Source of the DNA: Bacteroidaceae bacterium
Lineage (GTDB): Bacteria > Bacteroidota > Bacteroidia > Bacteroidales > Bacteroidaceae
Length of the DNA: 64,000 nucleotides
Direction of reading: 5' to 3'
NCBI GenBank assembly: GCA_017622815.1
Contig: JAGAQH010000026.1
Location: 1-64,000 of the forward strand
The notes under the pieces were generated by a model. It had not been told where the DNA came from. It ran no database searches and saw only the letters and a program-made list of their open reading frames with translations. This document shows, one piece after another, positions 9,261-17,683 of the stretch. Position 1 is the first letter of the stretch. Every line of letters begins with the position of its first letter. The position numbers were made by a program, and so were the translations under genes.

Positions 9261-10388
9261 ATGCCCGTTACGTTATCAATGTATATGCAATGGGCAGATA
9301 AGATAAAGCGCGTGAGGATAACGCTGATAGTGGTGGCGGTGCTGTTGAGTGTGGCATCGCTGGTTGTAAGCCACTATCTTGTTCGCGACCTCAAACGTGA
9401 GGAACAGGTCAAGATGGAGACATGGGCCGAGGCCATGCGCTCCCTGGGCGAAGCCGACTCTGATGCCGACCTCTCTCTGGTGCTGAAGGTTCTGAACAGC
9501 AACAATACCATACCGGTCAAGGTTGTGGACGACGAGGGCAGGGTGCAGATGGAGCGAAATGTTGAGGAGTACGAAGGCATGCCGCCACACTCCATCCGGA
9601 TTTCCTTGTCGGAGGACGATTGGCTGGATGTGTACTATGCCGACTCGCTTCTGCTCCGCCGTCTTGCCCTGTGGCCCTATGTGCAGTTGGGTATAGTGTC
9701 CATCTTCGTTATCGTGGCCATATATGCCCTGCTCAGCAGCAAGAAGTCCGAGCAGAACAAGGTGTGGGTGGGCCTCTCCAAGGAGACGGCGCATCAGTTG
9801 GGAACCCCCATCAGCAGCCTGATGGCATGGGTGGAGGTGCTCAAGGAGACGTATCCCGACGATGCCCTTATCCCCGAGATGGGGCGTGATGTGCAGCGCC
9901 TCCAACTCATAGCCGAGCGCTTTTCCAAGATAGGCTCCCTGCCGGAGTTGAAGAATACGGATGTATGCGAGGTGGTGGGCCACGTGGTGGATTATATCCG
10001 ATGCCGCGCCAGCAACCGTGTTTCCATTACGGCAGACTTGCCGGAGGGCAGGGTGGAGGTTCCTTTGTGTGCTCCCTTGTTTGAATGGGTGGTGGAGAAT
10101 CTGTGCAAGAACGCTATAGATGCCATGGACAGTAAGGGAAGCATAGCCATAACCGTGAACAAGGAACCGTATATGTGCTCAATCGAGGTGGCCGACACGG
10201 GCAAGGGCATCCCTCCCGGCAGATGGAACACCATCTTTCTGCCTGGTTATACCACCAAGTCGCGAGGATGGGGACTGGGCTTGTCCCTGGCCAAAAGGAT
10301 AGTGGAAGAATACCATCGCGGACGCATCTTCGTGAAGAGCAGCGACCCGTCCACGGGGACCGTTTTCCGTATAGAACTGAGGTTGTAA
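9261..10388 (+). CDS. Membrane sensor histidine kinase, orphan
   Basis: 375 residues. One transmembrane helix near residues 15-38, a periplasmic segment of about 95 residues, and a second helix near 135-155 (YVQLGIVSIFVIVAIYALL). The kinase core has an H-box KETAHQLGTPISSLMAW, an N-box VENLCKNAIDAM, and G-boxes DTGKGIPPG and GLGLSLAKRI. It autophosphorylates and passes phosphate to a response regulator, but none is adjacent, so the partner is unknown. ATG at 9261 follows an AT-rich stretch (catataataaaaggt) with no Shine-Dalgarno; no clear TAnnTTTG box was found. Confidence 0.88.
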   Translation: MPVTLSMYMQWADKIKRVRITLIVVAVLLSVASLVVSHYLVRDLKREEQVKMETWAEAMRSLGEADSDADLSLVLKVLNSNNTIPVKVVDDEGRVQMERNVEEYEGMPPHSIRISLSEDDWLDVYYADSLLLRRLALWPYVQLGIVSIFVIVAIYALLSSKKSEQNKVWVGLSKETAHQLGTPISSLMAWVEVLKETYPDDALIPEMGRDVQRLQLIAERFSKIGSLPELKNTDVCEVVGHVVDYIRCRASNRVSITADLPEGRVEVPLCAPLFEWVVENLCKNAIDAMDSKGSIAITVNKEPYMCSIEVADTGKGIPPGRWNTIFLPGYTTKSRGWGLGLSLAKRIVEEYHRGRIFVKSSDPSTGTVFRIELRL

Positions 10389-10454
10389 GGCAAAGATTTT
10401 GAACAGTAAAGAAAAAAAGAGGCTGTAATCTTGGCGGATTTCAGTAAAAAGTCG

Positions 10455-10462
10455 TATCTTTG
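10455..10462 (+). promoter_or_regulatory. -7 box TATCTTTG for yceD-rpmF
   Basis: Extended form GTCGTATCTTTGC, with TTG at 10431-10433 as a -33 element. Only 7 bases separate the box from the ATG at 10470, so the transcript may have almost no leader. Confidence 0.75.
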
Positions 10463-10469
10463 CACCCCG

Positions 10470-10979
10470 ATGGATAGAGTGGACGGCTATAAAGTGGACC
10501 TGAAAGGTATGACAGAGGATGCTGTGTCGCATCGCTGGCATCTGACGGACGACTTCTTCTCCGCCGTTCATGGGCCGGAAATAGCATCCGGGCAAGTTGA
10601 CGTGGCACTGCGGGTGAAACGTACCTCCGAGGCCTTCGACCTGGACTTCCAGTATGAAGGAACGGTGGATGTGGAGTGTGACCGTTGTCTGGAACTCATG
10701 ATTCAGCCCATCCAAGGAGAATGCAGCCTGAAGGTAAGGCTGGGAGTAGAGGATGACGATGACGGTGAACTGATTACCGTGGCAGAGAATCCCGGAGTCC
10801 TGGACTTGTCTTGGCATTTGTATGAAATGCTCGCATTGGAGATACCTATCCGCCATGTACATCCCGAAGGGGAATGCAACGCACAGGTGGAGCAGGCACT
10901 CAAGGGGGTAGGGCACGAAAGGCAGACAGACCCCAGATGGGCTGCGTTGGAACAATTGAAAACAAAAACTAATAAATAA
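10470..10979 (+). CDS. yceD: DUF177/YceD family 23S rRNA accumulation protein
   Basis: 169 residues from ATG 10470. The YceD features are VDLKGMTEDAVSHRWHLTDDFF at the start (the family's LKGL..G.hEFEFEVDDEFF region) and VDVECDRCLELM with the conserved Cys pair. The longer frame from 10431 is rejected because it runs through the promoter box. YceD is linked to large-subunit rRNA in other bacteria and nearly always precedes rpmF, as here (12 bases apart). The nearness of promoter and ATG suggests a leaderless message. Confidence 0.88.
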   Translation: MDRVDGYKVDLKGMTEDAVSHRWHLTDDFFSAVHGPEIASGQVDVALRVKRTSEAFDLDFQYEGTVDVECDRCLELMIQPIQGECSLKVRLGVEDDDDGELITVAENPGVLDLSWHLYEMLALEIPIRHVHPEGECNAQVEQALKGVGHERQTDPRWAALEQLKTKTNK

Positions 10980-10991
10980 AGATAAAACAAA

Positions 10992-11171
10992 ATGGCACAT
11001 CCTAAAAGAAGACAGTCAAAGACTCGTACTCTCAAGAGAAGAACCCATGACAAGGCAGTAGCACCTGCATTGGCAGTTTGCTCAAACTGCGGTGAATTCT
11101 ATGTTTACCACACTGTATGCCCCGCTTGCGGTTACTATCGTGGCAAGCTGGCTATTGAGAAGGAGGCTTAA
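10992..11171 (+). CDS. rpmF: 50S ribosomal protein L32
   Basis: 59 residues, starting MAHPKRRQSKTRTLKRRTHD. Two zinc-type Cys pairs (CSNCGEF and CPACGYY) mark this as the Cys-containing L32 form. It follows yceD by 12 bases and ends just before a terminator. Confidence 0.96.
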   Translation: MAHPKRRQSKTRTLKRRTHDKAVAPALAVCSNCGEFYVYHTVCPACGYYRGKLAIEKEA

Positions 11172-11207
11172 TAGCATCATTAGCCAAGTAAAAAGGTCTT
11201 GAATATA

Positions 11208-11257
11208 GCCGTAGGAGCACCTGCACTTGTTGCGGATACTCTACGGCTTTATTTTTA
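11208..11257 (+). terminator. Terminator after rpmF
   Basis: GCCGTAG (11208-11214) pairs with CTACGGC (11241-11247), followed by TTTATTTTTAT. Confidence 0.75.
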
Positions 11258-11260
11258 TCT

Positions 11261-11336
11261 CTTGTCCGCACGCGCGTATATTATATAATGTATGTCCGGT
11301 GAAGAAGACCATAGGACAGCCATACTGGCGGACAAG
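11261..11336 (+). other. Long-range inverted repeat upstream of fabH (possible structured leader)
   Basis: CTTGTCCGC (11261-11269) pairs perfectly with GCGGACAAG (11328-11336). Inside it GTATG (11290-11294) can pair with CATAC (11321-11325), and TGTCC with GGACA. It lies between the rpmF terminator and the fabH start at 11373. No family is recognised. Confidence 0.4.
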
Positions 11337-11372
11337 ACGTTTTAGGGGAACCTTAAAGTATTAGTTCTTGAG

Positions 11373-12476
11373 ATGGAAAAGATAAATGCTGTAATTACCG
11401 GTGTGGGAGGCTATGTACCCGACTACATCCTGGACAACGAGGAGATGTCTACCATCGTGGATACCAGCGATGAGTGGATTATGGAACGCATCGGCGTGAA
11501 GACACGCCATATCCTCAAACCCGAACAGGGCACCGGCACAAGCTACATGATGATACGTGCCGTAAAGCAACTCTTGCGCAAGACCGGAGCGGACCCCATG
11601 AGCGTGGATATGGTTCTGTGTGCCACCACCACACCCGATTACCATTTCCCCTCTACTGCCTCCCTTGTAATAGGTGCATGCGGACTGAACAACGCTTTCG
11701 GTTTCGATATGGAGGCTGCATGTGCAGGCTTCCTCTTTGGTCTGGAGGCAGCCGCTTCCTACATCCGTAGCGGACGCTACAAGCGCATCATCCTGTGCGG
11801 AGGCGATCACATGAGTTCCATGACCAACTATACCGACCGCAATTCATGTCCCATCTTCGGTGATGGTGCTGCCTGTGTGATGATGGAGGCAACGACGGAG
11901 GAGATAGGCCTGATAGACGGATACTACCGTACCAATGGCGTAGGCCTTGGGAATCTGCGCATGAAGGCAGGCGGTTCGGCAAAGATGCCCACCCATGAGA
12001 GCGTTGACAATATGGAGCACACCGTATATCAGGAAGGAAGGGCTGTCTATAAGCATGCCGTACTGAACATGTCTTCTGCCGTGAAGATTGTGGCCGGCCG
12101 CAACGGTCTCAGTGCCGAGAATATCAACTGGCTGGTTCCCCATCAGGCCAACATCAACATAGAGGTTTCCGTAGCCAGCCGTATAGACATTCCCGAAGAG
12201 CAGGTAATGGTGAACATCGACCACATGGCAAACACCTCTGGCGGTACACTGCCCCTCTGCCTGTGGGAATACGAGCCAAGACTGAAGAAGGGCGACAAGA
12301 TCGTCTTCACCGCCTTCGGAGCCGGCTTCACATGGGGCGCAAGTTATATGATCTGGGGTTACGACGGTGCCGCTGAGGCAGCCAAGGAACCTGCAGAGTT
12401 CTACAAGGAAGGCGAAATCTCACGTGAGGAGTGGTATGCCAAGCGTGCCGCAGTACGTGAGGCAGAAGGCAAATAA
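11373..12476 (+). CDS. fabH: 3-oxoacyl-ACP synthase III (KAS III)
   Basis: 367 residues. It condenses acetyl-CoA or branched acyl-CoA with malonyl-ACP to start fatty-acid synthesis. The catalytic triad is visible: Cys in EAACAGFLFG near residue 117, His in VPHQANINI near 257, and Asn in MANTSGGTLPL near 287. A C-terminal tail of about 40 residues (AAEAAKEPAEFYKEGEISREEWYAKR...) extends beyond the typical ending. It follows rpmF as in many bacteria, but plsX is absent from the cluster. The era start is 10 bases downstream. Confidence 0.95.
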   Translation: MEKINAVITGVGGYVPDYILDNEEMSTIVDTSDEWIMERIGVKTRHILKPEQGTGTSYMMIRAVKQLLRKTGADPMSVDMVLCATTTPDYHFPSTASLVIGACGLNNAFGFDMEAACAGFLFGLEAAASYIRSGRYKRIILCGGDHMSSMTNYTDRNSCPIFGDGAACVMMEATTEEIGLIDGYYRTNGVGLGNLRMKAGGSAKMPTHESVDNMEHTVYQEGRAVYKHAVLNMSSAVKIVAGRNGLSAENINWLVPHQANINIEVSVASRIDIPEEQVMVNIDHMANTSGGTLPLCLWEYEPRLKKGDKIVFTAFGAGFTWGASYMIWGYDGAAEAAKEPAEFYKEGEISREEWYAKRAAVREAEGK

Positions 12477-12485
12477 AGCAACGTA

Positions 12486-13403
12486 ATGATGACTCAGGAA
12501 GGCACAGCACAAAGGAAAGGGCACAAGGCAGGTTTCGTGAACATCGTGGGTAACCCCAACGTGGGCAAGTCCACACTGATGAACCTGCTTGTGGGAGAGC
12601 GTATCAGCATAGCCACATTCAAGGCACAGACCACACGTCACCGCATAATGGGCATACTGAACACGCCCGAGATGCAGATATGCTTCTCGGACACCCCGGG
12701 AGTATTGAAACCCAACTACAAGTTGCAGGAGCAGATGCTCCAGTTCTCCGTTTCCGCCTTGCAGGATGCCGATGTGCTTCTCTATGTGACGGACATGGTG
12801 GAGACGCCCGACAAGAACAGCGACTTCATAGAGAAGGTCCAGCACATGAAGGTGCCCATCATCGTGGTCATCAATAAGATAGACCTGAGCAACCCTCAGG
12901 CCCTGCAGGCAAAGTACGACGAGTGGCACCAGATACTGCCCCAGGCAGAGGTAATGCCCATCTCGGCCCTGCACCGTTTCGGCGTGGAGCAGTTGCTGGG
13001 ACGCATTAAGGAACTTCTGCCCGAGTCCCCTGCCTATTTCGACAAGGACCAGTGGACAGACAAGCCCGCCCGCTTCTTCGTCAACGAGATTATACGCGAG
13101 AAGGTCTTGCTCTATTACGACAAGGAGATACCCTACAGCGTCGAGGTGGTGGTGGAGTCCTTCAAGGAGACGGAGAAGAACATCCACATCAATGCCGTCA
13201 TCTATGTGGAGCGCGACTCGCAGAAGGGTATCATCATCGGCCACAAGGGCGTAGCGCTGAAGAAGGTGAGCACCGAGGCACGCAAGTCCCTGGAGAAGTT
13301 CTTCGGCAAGAGCATCTATCTGGAAATTTTCGTCAAGGTGGACAAGGACTGGCGCCAGAGCGCCAAGGCCATGAAGCAATACGGTTACGATCTTGGCGAC
13401 TAA
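12486..13403 (+). CDS. era: GTPase Era
   Basis: 305 residues. G1 GNPNVGKST, G3 DTPG and G4 NKID, then a C-terminal KH domain (KGIIIGHKGVALKKVSTEAR) that binds the 3' end of 16S rRNA. It assists 30S assembly. It is co-transcribed with fabH (10 bases apart) and probably with der. The ATG at 12486 is followed by ATG ACT, so 12489 is an equal alternative. Confidence 0.96.
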   Translation: MMTQEGTAQRKGHKAGFVNIVGNPNVGKSTLMNLLVGERISIATFKAQTTRHRIMGILNTPEMQICFSDTPGVLKPNYKLQEQMLQFSVSALQDADVLLYVTDMVETPDKNSDFIEKVQHMKVPIIVVINKIDLSNPQALQAKYDEWHQILPQAEVMPISALHRFGVEQLLGRIKELLPESPAYFDKDQWTDKPARFFVNEIIREKVLLYYDKEIPYSVEVVVESFKETEKNIHINAVIYVERDSQKGIIIGHKGVALKKVSTEARKSLEKFFGKSIYLEIFVKVDKDWRQSAKAMKQYGYDLGD

Positions 13404-13414
13404 GCGCCAGGCAA

Positions 13415-13432
13415 TCTCTATAGTCTCTATAG
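13415..13432. repeat. 9-bp CTATAG repeat, 2 full units
   Basis: TCTCTATAG twice, followed by the decayed TTTCTATTC, in the era-der gap just after the era stop. Same family as 6272-6307. Confidence 0.8.
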
Positions 13433-13479
13433 TTTCTATTCCCCTCCCTTAAAGACCAACCCTCAAAAACAAAACAACG

Positions 13480-14790
13480 ATGTCAAATTTAGTAGCGATA
13501 GTAGGAAGACCCAATGTCGGCAAGAGTACCCTCTTCAACCGACTCACTCAGACACGCCACGCCATAGTAAGTGACGAGGCAGGCACCACACGCGACCGCC
13601 AGTATGGCAAGTGCGAGTGGGGCAAGAACGAGTTTTCCGTGGTGGACACCGGCGGATGGGTAGTGAACAGCGATGATATATTCGAAGAGGAGATACGCAA
13701 GCAGGTACAGTTGGCCACGGACGAGGCCGACGTAATCCTGTTCCTCGTGGACGGACACAATGGTGTCACCGACCTTGATGAGGCCGTGGCAGGCATCTTG
13801 CGCCGTACCAAGAAACCCGTGATACTGGTGTGCAACAAGGTGGACAACAACGAGGTGTACCTGGCTGCAGAGTTCTATTCCCTCGGTCTGGGCGACCCTT
13901 ATTGCATCAGCGCCGCTACTGGCAGTGGCACCGGTGACCTTCTGGACCTCATCATCAGCAGTCTTCCCAAGAACAGCGAGGAGGCACCCGAAGAGAATAT
14001 CCCCCGCTTTGCCGTGGTGGGACGTCCCAATGCGGGCAAGTCCAGCCTTATCAATGCCTTCATAGGCGAGGACCGTCATATAGTTACTGACATTGCCGGC
14101 ACCACACGCGACAGCATCTACACACGTTACGACAAGTTCGGCTTCGACTTCTATCTTGTAGATACCGCCGGTATCCGCAAGAAGAGCAAGGTCAACGAGG
14201 ACCTCGAGTTCTACAGCGTCATGCGCTCCATACGTGCCATCGAGAACTCCGACGTCTGCGTCCTCATGATTGATGCCACCCGTGGCATTGAGTCTCAGGA
14301 CATGAACATCTTCCAGTTGATACAGAAGAACAACAAGTCGCTAGTTGTGGTTGTAAACAAGTGGGACCTTGTGGAGGAGAAGTCTACCATCGTGATGAAG
14401 ACCTTCGAGGAGGCCATCCGCGACCGCATGGCTCCATTCACAGACTTCCCCATCATCTTTGCTTCTGCCCTTACCAAGCAGCGCATCTTCAAGGTGCTGG
14501 AGACCGCCAAGGAGGTGTACGAGAACCGTCGCCGCCGTGTAAGCACCGGCAAACTCAACGAGGAGATGCTGCCCCTCATCGAGGCATATCCCCCACCATC
14601 AATCAAGGGCAAGTACATCAAGATCAAGTACTGTTCGCAGATACCGGACACACACGTGCCCACATTCGTGTTCTATGCCAACCTGCCCCAGTATGTAAAG
14701 GAACCCTACCGTCGTTTCCTTGAAAACAAGATACGCGAGCGCTGGGACTTCAACGGATGCCCCATCAATGTCTTCATCAGACAGAAGTAG
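13480..14790 (+). CDS. der: Ribosome assembly GTPase Der (EngA)
   Basis: 436 residues with two GTPase domains. The first has [13 protein letters not shown] and NKVD; the second has [14 protein letters not shown] and NKWD near the middle. A C-terminal KH-like domain ends in NVFIRQK. It acts in 50S subunit assembly. It lies 76 bases after era and upstream of a small lipoprotein gene. Confidence 0.97.
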   Translation: MSNLVAIVGRPNVGKSTLFNRLTQTRHAIVSDEAGTTRDRQYGKCEWGKNEFSVVDTGGWVVNSDDIFEEEIRKQVQLATDEADVILFLVDGHNGVTDLDEAVAGILRRTKKPVILVCNKVDNNEVYLAAEFYSLGLGDPYCISAATGSGTGDLLDLIISSLPKNSEEAPEENIPRFAVVGRPNAGKSSLINAFIGEDRHIVTDIAGTTRDSIYTRYDKFGFDFYLVDTAGIRKKSKVNEDLEFYSVMRSIRAIENSDVCVLMIDATRGIESQDMNIFQLIQKNNKSLVVVVNKWDLVEEKSTIVMKTFEEAIRDRMAPFTDFPIIFASALTKQRIFKVLETAKEVYENRRRRVSTGKLNEEMLPLIEAYPPPSIKGKYIKIKYCSQIPDTHVPTFVFYANLPQYVKEPYRRFLENKIRERWDFNGCPINVFIRQK

Positions 14791-14830
14791 AGGTATCTTC
14801 AATGTAAAATATATACAAAGAACTCATCCA

Positions 14831-15226
14831 ATGAAGAAAGCAGCCTATTTCCTTCTGTGCATCATGTTCGTGCTCTCTTGTTCGGAAAGCAGAGACCTGT
14901 CGGATTTCAGTTCTGGCGGTGCAAGGTCAGCCGCAGAGTACTTCTACGAACTCCTTGCCAAGGGTCAGAGCCAGGCATACGTGGACAACATGCAGGAATC
15001 TGCCTCCATGGACACCGCTAAGTACGGCCAGTTCGTAGACCTCATGGAACAGTTCCTGCACGAGGAAAAGGAACTTCGTGGCGGCATCCTCAGTGCCAAG
15101 GCGGAGCGCGACACTATGGTCGACACCATATCCATGGTTTACCTCAATGTCCATTTCGGCGACAGCACCCGTGAGGAAATCATGCTCCCCGTGGTCTACA
15201 CCCGCGGACGCTGGTGGATAAGGTAA
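14831..15226 (+). CDS. Small lipoprotein, DUF4878-like
   Basis: 131 residues. MKKAAYFLLCIMFVLSC is a lipoprotein signal peptide with Cys at residue 17. The body (ARSAAEYFYELLAKGQSQAY near 31-50, and a C-terminal LPVVYTRGRWWIR) looks like the NTF2-fold DUF4878 lipoproteins of Bacteroidetes, based on pattern only. The start at 14831 is chosen over upstream codons because it gives the signal peptide. It is 40 bases after der and may share its transcript. Function unknown. Confidence 0.75.
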   Translation: MKKAAYFLLCIMFVLSCSESRDLSDFSSGGARSAAEYFYELLAKGQSQAYVDNMQESASMDTAKYGQFVDLMEQFLHEEKELRGGILSAKAERDTMVDTISMVYLNVHFGDSTREEIMLPVVYTRGRWWIR

Positions 15227-15372
15227 GTTGGTAATATAAGGCATAGGGCATCCTATCCGTATCGTAGAGACGTTTTGGGGTGTCTCTTGTGTTATTCATT
15301 GCCCCGAGTATTGAACGCCATTGCCTCCGTCGTTATCTTCCCTCTTTCATTAGATTTTTACAGAAATATTAA

Positions 15373-15380
15373 TAACTTTG
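15373..15380 (+). promoter_or_regulatory. Upstream -7 box TAACTTTG before the acyltransferase gene
   Basis: TAACTTTG fits TAnnTTTG. A second G7 tract (15407-15413) lies between this box and the next one at 15460. Confidence 0.5.
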
Positions 15381-15406
15381 CAACGACATCTAAGGTATGC
15401 AGACTT

Positions 15407-15413
15407 GGGGGGG
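15407..15413. repeat. G7 homopolymer in the acyltransferase 5' region
   Basis: Seven consecutive G between two -7 boxes. A short ATG frame at 15397 runs through it, and its length would change with the number of G. Confidence 0.7.
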
Positions 15414-15459
15414 ATGGACGCAGACGCACTAAACGCAACACTATATATAGAAAAACATA

Positions 15460-15467
15460 TAACTTTG
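15460..15467 (+). promoter_or_regulatory. -7 box TAACTTTG for the acyltransferase gene
   Basis: The box ends 4 bases before the ATG at 15472, so a transcript from here would be leaderless. Transcripts from the upstream box at 15373 would carry a leader of about 85 bases. Confidence 0.55.
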
Positions 15468-15471
15468 CAAA

Positions 15472-16514
15472 ATGAAGAGAGAATCTAACATAGAAATGTG
15501 TCGTATTGTAACAATGCTATTGGTATTGTTGCTACATGCTAATTACCTCTCGCTGGGGGGGTGGAATATGCTGATATACAAGAAGATAGCCTGTCGGCGT
15601 TTGTTAAGGCGTTTGCAGAGCAACTATGTATAATATGCGTAAATGTGTTTGTTTTAATATCAGGATGGTTTGGTATCCGACCTAATGTCAGAGGTGGACT
15701 TTCTCTATTATTCCAAGTCTTTTTCTATCATATATTATTCATAGTGCTATTTCTTTGCATAGGAGAAACTGTGTCCTTAACTCAAATTCTAGAAGGATTC
15801 TACTTCGGAAAACCATATTGGTTTGTTATATCTTATCTAATTTTATATGCGCTTTCTCCTGTACTAAATGCTTTCATTGAATCTTCAACACCTCGGATAT
15901 ACGCATCTGTTTTGATTGCGTTCTTTTTGATGGAATTTATATATGGATGGATAACGAATTTAGCGGCATTTAATAGTGGTTATACGACAATATCGTTTAT
16001 TGGTTTGTATCTATTAGCCCAATTTGTACGAAGATATTCATGCAAGCTACTAAGCTTAAGCGCATATAAATGTTTTTTGTTGTATATCCTTTTTTCGATT
16101 TTACCAGTAGGCATATTCTTTTTAACGGGACATAGATGTAATATGATAGCCTATTCTTCGCCATTTGTTATTCTTTCCTCTTTGTTCTTCTTTCTAGCGT
16201 TTAATCAAATGAGAATATCAAGTAAAGTAATAAATTATTTGGCTTGTTCGTCTTTGTCTATTTATTTAATCCATTTACATCCTTTGATATATAAACATTT
16301 TATAAATTTAATGAGAACCACATATGAAGTATTAGGCGGCTGTTTGTATGTGATTTTTGTTCTAATGTTTGCTGTATGTTTTGGGATGTTCTGCGTGCTT
16401 TTGGATAAAGCGAGAATCCTTTCGTGGAATTATTTATGTTCCCATATTGTCAACAAGGTATTGTTGAGATTTAATAAGTTGATAGATAGATTATATTCAT
16501 GTTTGGGCTTTTAG
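15472..16514 (+). CDS. Acyltransferase family 3 membrane protein, frame broken at a G7 tract (OFF as sequenced)
   Basis: The ATG at 15472 encodes KRESNIEMCRIVTMLLVLLL and then HANYLSLGG, the N-terminal helix and catalytic-His region of acyltransferase-3 (OafA/WcfO-like) proteins. At seven G (15555-15561) the frame fails: as sequenced it reads on to an early stop, while the remaining 317 residues continue in the +2 frame from 15561. One extra G joins them into about 347 residues with roughly ten membrane helices. The family O-acetylates surface sugars. The gene is markedly AT-rich compared with its neighbours and uses different codons, suggesting transfer. The broken frame may be phase variation, a true mutation or a sequencing error. 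Confidence 0.8.
15555..15561. repeat. G7 tract, possible slippage switch in the acyltransferase gene
   Basis: Seven G at codons 28-30 of the frame from 15472. With eight G the reading is LGGVEYADIQED with no stop; with seven it leaves the frame. Confidence 0.8.
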
Positions 16515-16540
16515 AAAATCAGCCCAAACATGTCTTTTTC
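16498..16540 (+). terminator. Terminator of the acyltransferase gene
   Basis: CATGTTTGGGCT (16498-16509) pairs perfectly with AGCCCAAACATG (16521-16532), then TCTTTTTC. The stop codon lies in the loop. Confidence 0.85.
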
Positions 16541-16927
16541 ACTCTGTGTATAGTATTAACGCTAATACTTAATAACTTTTCGGTGTTTTGTATAGAGTAA
16601 CCGCGTTTTAAGTGTGAAATAACATCTTTGTACTCCTCTTTCTTTTGTTGTTTCTGTATACTTTTTGCGACATAACTTGCCACCATTAACAAGATAACTA
16701 TCTATGCCACTATTTATGTATATTCGCAGAATAAACATAAATACAATCAAAAGATATACCACTATCCAAACTCTGCTGTTTTTGTGTAATACTGTGGATG
16801 CATCTTGTGTACAGCATAACCTTGATCATTGAATGGCTGGTGTTAATCACTCAACAATATATCCCCGATGCCCTTGGTGGTGTTGGGGGATTTGTGTGTA
16901 TTAACTAAAAGAAAATCGGCATAAGAC
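16541..16927. other. AT-rich gap without a recognisable gene
   Basis: 387 bases between the acyltransferase terminator and the mlaF stop, with base composition like the acyltransferase gene. A 66-codon minus-strand frame at 16562-16762 has no recognisable features. A weak hairpin (ATCCCC...GGGGAT) lies at 16860-16891. Possibly the remnant tail of the acquired segment. Confidence 0.5.
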
Positions 16928-17683
16928 CTACTTGTTCGCGTCCCTGACCTTGCGGAGCATGTCGCTGGCGAAGATGAAGGAGGTGAGACGCTCGTTGGTG
17001 GAGGACATGACTTCGTCCTTGGTGCCTACCCATTCCAGTTCTCCTTCATATATATATATAATGTGTTCGCCTATGCCCATGACGGAGTTCATGTCGTGGG
17101 TGTTGATGATGGTGGTCATGTTGTACTCCTCGGTGATGCCGTGGATGAGTTCGTCGATTACCAGCGAGGTCTTGGGGTCAAGGCCTGAGTTGGGCTCGTC
17201 GCAGAAGAGGTATTTGGGATTCAGCGCTATGGCACGGGCTATGGCCACGCGCTTCTGCATGCCGCCGGAGATTTCGCCGGGGAACTTGTCTTCCGCTCCT
17301 TTCAGGTTGACGCGCTCCAGGCAGAACTTGGCACGCTTTATGCGGTCTGTCAGGTTCATGTCGGAGAACATGTCCAGAGGGAACATGACATTCTCCAGGA
17401 CGGACATGGAGTCGAAGAGGGCCGCAGCCTGGAATATCATGCCCATTTCGCGGCGCAGCATTACGCGCTCCTTCTGCGTCATCTGCACGAAGTCGCGCCC
17501 GTCGTAGAGGATTTGTCCTTTCTCGGGGGTGAAGAGTCCCACGATGTTTTTCATCAGCACCGTCTTTCCGGAACCGGACTGACCGATGATGAGGTTGGTC
17601 TTGCCGTCCTCGAACTGTGCGTTTATTCCCTTCAGCACTTCCTTGTCTCCGAAGGACTTGTGTAAATCTTTCAGTTCTATCAT
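16928..17683 (-). CDS. mlaF: ABC transporter ATP-binding protein, MlaF type
   Basis: 251 residues. Walker A IGQSGSGKT near residues 33-41, signature ISGGMQKRVAIARA, Walker B YLFCDEPNSGLDP. The ISGGMQKR form is characteristic of the MlaF/Ttg2A group, which powers phospholipid movement between inner and outer membrane. Its start overlaps the permease stop by 4 bases (ATGA), so the two are translationally coupled. No MlaD-type substrate-binding gene is adjacent. Confidence 0.9.
   Translation of the reverse strand: MIELKDLHKSFGDKEVLKGINAQFEDGKTNLIIGQSGSGKTVLMKNIVGLFTPEKGQILYDGRDFVQMTQKERVMLRREMGMIFQAAALFDSMSVLENVMFPLDMFSDMNLTDRIKRAKFCLERVNLKGAEDKFPGEISGGMQKRVAIARAIALNPKYLFCDEPNSGLDPKTSLVIDELIHGITEEYNMTTIINTHDMNSVMGIGEHIIYIYEGELEWVGTKDEVMSSTNERLTSFIFASDMLRKVRDANK

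Noticed and set aside
16562-16762. 66-codon minus-strand gene in the AT-rich gap
   Set aside because: No promoter, no motif, and chance open frames are expected in AT-rich DNA.
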